From CAYNGH01 sp964396845 (GTDB lineage: Bacteria > Vulcanimicrobiota > JAJTBE01 > CAYNGH01), in NCBI GenBank assembly GCA_964396845.1, contig CAYNGH010000072.1, forward strand, positions 1 through 15,731: 15,731 bases of DNA. Direction: 5' to 3'. Below are positions 13,204 through 15,731 of the stretch, piece by piece. A model generated the notes under the pieces. That model was given only the letters and a program-made list of their open reading frames with translations. It did not search any database and was not told the origin of the DNA. The translations under genes and the position numbers were made by a program. Numbering within the stretch: position 1 is the first letter of the stretch; every line of letters starts with the position of its first letter.

Positions 13204-15731
13204 TTACTTCTCATCCACGGTCAAGATGATACTGTTGGAATGTCCCCGTACCTGGGGTTCATACATGCAGTAAGCCTGGGTGGGCAGGACATTCACCTGT
13301 CCATACATTTCCGGGCGCAGATCATATGAGAAGTTCAATGTTCTGTCCCGGTGAAGGCGTTCCACAAAGAAGGCCATTTTTTCATCCCGGACTTCCTGAT
13401 GGGCAGTCCATTCACTGCGGTTCTTGTCCTCCTCCGCCATGTCCACTTCGAATCCCGAGGGGAGAGGATCTTCCACAATCACATGGCGGTAATCCTTGTC
13501 GGGGGTGACCTGGATGATGGCCCGTATTTTCTCATTGCGTTCCAGGGGTCTTTCAGGCAGGGGACTCAGGGATTCCACCAGCTGTCCCTTGCGGTTCTTG
13601 ACAATCTTTACCAGATAGTATTCCCGTTTTACGTCCAGGCCCCGGTTGACTGCCGGGATCTTCTCGGTGTTCAGGAAATAATGAAGTCTTGTGGAATAAT
13701 AAAGTTTTCCCCGGCCTTTCATGGATATATCCACCTGGTTCTGTCCATTTTGCAGAAGCTCATTTCCTGCAGTGATGATTCTTTTCTCCGGGGGAAGCTG
13801 CAGGTTGTTGACATGATAAGCCGACATCAGATTACTGTTGTTCAGGGCAATATCCAGATGATAATCGGGATTGTATTCACCGGTACGCAGAAGATAGCTG
13901 GTAAGGGCATAAACCACCGCGGCGGTGTCTTTGGTGGAGTTGTATCCCTGGCCGAAACGTTGACGGTTGAGCCAGTTAATGATGAGGGGAATATTCTTGT
14001 GGCCGGGGCGCACCTGCAGGTATGCCTCAAGACAGAAGGCAGTGCCTTCCAGGTTGTCATCCATCCAGGAATAGGTGTGGGTTCTGCTTTCCCAGTAACA
14101 CTGATCATCGTCAAGAGTTGCCTGATGGTCCAGGATTTTCATTACCTCTTCGGCGGGGGATGATTCTCCCAGGCCCTCCAGATTCATCGCCAGAAGAGCC
14201 AGGGCGTATGAGTTCATATTGTCCCGGTTCTCATATGCCTCCAGGGTTTTCTCTTTGTTTCGGACTCCGGCACGCCACAAAACATACAGGGCATAGGCCC
14301 GGGCATTCCATTCTTCATTCTGGATGATGCTTCCCCCGTAAGTTTCCACTGGTTCCGGAGCCTTGTCAATCATAGCCTCCAGTCTTTTGATCCCTCGGTT
14401 CAGGCGGAACTGATTAACCGGGAAGCCGTTATCCCTGGCCACTACCATGGTCAAAACCACATAAGCGGTCATATGCAATCTGGCGGGATTGCCGGGCCAC
14501 CACCCCCATCCGCCGGAAAAATCCTGGGCACTGTTCAGGCGACTCAATCCTTTGCTGACCACATCATCAATTTTTTTTCTGAGGGCTTCATCCTCCAGGC
14601 CAATGTAATTCAAGGCCCGGTGGACGGAAGCCGCCGCCAGCACCGGCGAAGCTGTCTGTTCGACGCATCCGTATGGGTACCTGACCAGATAGTCGAGGTT
14701 TTCCAGCATGGATGCAGCTATGCTGGGGGAGATTGCCACGTCAATCCGGGATGCTTCTTCTATGACCCTGGCGGGCAGTTTCAGGGGGAAACTTACCGCG
14801 GGGGTATCCTGGCTGAGGGAGCCGGATCGGAACATTATCTCTTCGACACCGAAGGGATGAACAGGCACTTTTAATTCCATGGCATCCCGGGCACTGGTTC
14901 CCTGGCAGAAAAGGGTGAAGGTGGCCTCGCCGGGGTGCCGGGCTTTTACAGTCCAATAAAAGTCCCTGGAACCGCCGGGTTCGATGGATCCCTCCCGGTG
15001 GGATTCACCTTCCATCTCAACTCCGTCAGCTTCGAGCCATACTTTTACATCCTGACGGGTTTTGGTGAAATTGTGTACTACACCGCCGATTTTTATCAGG
15101 TCCCTCTGGATGATGAATCTTGGCGTTCCCAGCCTCACCAGGAGGTCCTTGGTGCATATGACCTCACTGATGGCGGAGCCTACCAGGGTTTCTGCAGTGG
15201 TGGCCCGAACCGTGGCAATCCATGTGGTCAGGTTGTCGGGCATTACCATTTCAATTACAGCTTTTCCCATCTGATCGGTTATTACTACGGGGGCCCATTT
15301 TGCAGTGTCCTTGAAATCCCTGCGGACTTCATCTCTGGGAAACTTATCGGTTCCTCCGGAATAATCCTGAGCAAAGGAGTATGTGGTGTCCACCATGTTA
15401 TATCCATAATGCCAGAAGAATTCGTGAATGTCCGGGGTCTTGTCCGGGGCGATGGCATATATGGCCTGATCCACCACTCCCAGAGAGATTTCCGCTTCCA
15501 CGGGCTGGTTGTTGTTATCTGTCACGGTAACGGTGTATCTGGCCCTGTCCCCGGGATAATACCGTTTCTTGTCGGGCTGGACAGAAATTTTCAGCTTTCG
15601 ATCATCCCGGTTCATTCTGACATTTCTGACCTCGTGGATCAGGCTCATATCCCTGATGGCACAGGCAGAAATAAACACATTGGGAAAGTATTCCTTCCTG
15701 AGGGGTATATCGATGGTTTCTGCGCCTTCCC
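13204..15731 (-). CDS. Bacterial alpha-2-macroglobulin with thioester (C-terminal part)
   Basis: The frame runs open off the right edge, so the start and the N-terminal domains lie outside; 841 residues are visible. A GTG at 15678 is in frame but is not the start, because the codons before it continue a typical macroglobulin strand (PLRKEYFPNVF). Counting from that GTG as residue 1, the A2M domain begins near FKDTAKWAP (122-130) and includes VMPDNLTTWIATVRATT (145-161). YPYGCVEQTAS (334-344) holds the reactive thioester Cys338-x-Glu-Gln341, leading the helical thioester domain to about 560. A C-terminal beta-sandwich occupies about 730-824. Such proteins trap attacking proteases covalently in the periplasm or at the surface and often pair with a PbpC-type peptidoglycan synthase; none is in this window. 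The segment near 100-120 could be exposed and protease-sensitive. Confidence 0.93.
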   Translation of the reverse strand, partial: EGAETIDIPLRKEYFPNVFISACAIRDMSLIHEVRNVRMNRDDRKLKISVQPDKKRYYPGDRARYTVTVTDNNNQPVEAEISLGVVDQAIYAIAPDKTPDIHEFFWHYGYNMVDTTYSFAQDYSGGTDKFPRDEVRRDFKDTAKWAPVVITDQMGKAVIEMVMPDNLTTWIATVRATTAETLVGSAISEVICTKDLLVRLGTPRFIIQRDLIKIGGVVHNFTKTRQDVKVWLEADGVEMEGESHREGSIEPGGSRDFYWTVKARHPGEATFTLFCQGTSARDAMELKVPVHPFGVEEIMFRSGSLSQDTPAVSFPLKLPARVIEEASRIDVAISPSIAASMLENLDYLVRYPYGCVEQTASPVLAAASVHRALNYIGLEDEALRKKIDDVVSKGLSRLNSAQDFSGGWGWWPGNPARLHMTAYVVLTMVVARDNGFPVNQFRLNRGIKRLEAMIDKAPEPVETYGGSIIQNEEWNARAYALYVLWRAGVRNKEKTLEAYENRDNMNSYALALLAMNLEGLGESSPAEEVMKILDHQATLDDDQCYWESRTHTYSWMDDNLEGTAFCLEAYLQVRPGHKNIPLIINWLNRQRFGQGYNSTKDTAAVVYALTSYLLRTGEYNPDYHLDIALNNSNLMSAYHVNNLQLPPEKRIITAGNELLQNGQNQVDISMKGRGKLYYSTRLHYFLNTEKIPAVNRGLDVKREYYLVKIVKNRKGQLVESLSPLPERPLERNEKIRAIIQVTPDKDYRHVIVEDPLPSGFEVDMAEEDKNRSEWTAHQEVRDEKMAFFVERLHRDRTLNFSYDLRPEMYGQVNVLPTQAYCMYEPQVRGHSNSIILTVDEK

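Noticed and set aside
13351..14163. Open + strand frame of about 270 codons
   Set aside because: It is antisense to the thioester macroglobulin and shows no family feature.

Overview
The window is ordinary-looking bacterial chromosome with roughly balanced base composition. It has clear Shine-Dalgarno sites, ATG, TTG and GTG starts, and compact gene spacing. I recognise ten protein genes (two cut by the window edges), two strong bidirectional terminators, and no tRNA, rRNA, CRISPR array, insertion sequence or phage gene. Three lipoproteins and a thioester alpha-2-macroglobulin suggest a bacterium with a well-developed cell envelope, probably diderm. No phylogenetic marker is present, so the lineage cannot be named.

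Layout. (1) Positions 1-133: tail of a + strand gene and its terminator. (2) 167-3497, minus strand: a probable operon running from a small membrane protein with an acidic tail, through a membrane-anchored DUF192 protein, to a lipoprotein with three CarboxypepD_reg-like domains and a seven-repeat YVTN propeller. (3) 3666-4199, plus: a purine-type phosphoribosyltransferase. (4) 4256-5719, minus: a fold-III PLP decarboxylase related to LysA, with a changed specificity motif and a long insertion. (5) 5879-8854, plus: a two-gene unit of a multidomain lipoprotein and a lipid-anchored subtilisin, closed by a strong terminator. (6) 8927-10867, minus: an ABC-F ATPase acting on ribosomes. (7) 11125-13128, plus: a large helical protein of unknown function with one zinc ribbon. 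(8) 13204-15731, minus: the C-terminal two thirds of a bacterial alpha-2-macroglobulin.

Theme. Much of the window is envelope or surface biology. Two lipoproteins share CarboxypepD_reg-like beta-sandwich modules, the protease carries a similar C-terminal domain, and the macroglobulin is a protease trap. The remaining genes (PRTase, decarboxylase, ABC-F) are housekeeping-type enzymes. I do not see a coherent new multi-gene system. The best candidates for something undescribed are the helical/zinc-ribbon protein at 11125-13128, its leader with two mutually exclusive hairpins, and the decarboxylase with an unusual substrate motif.
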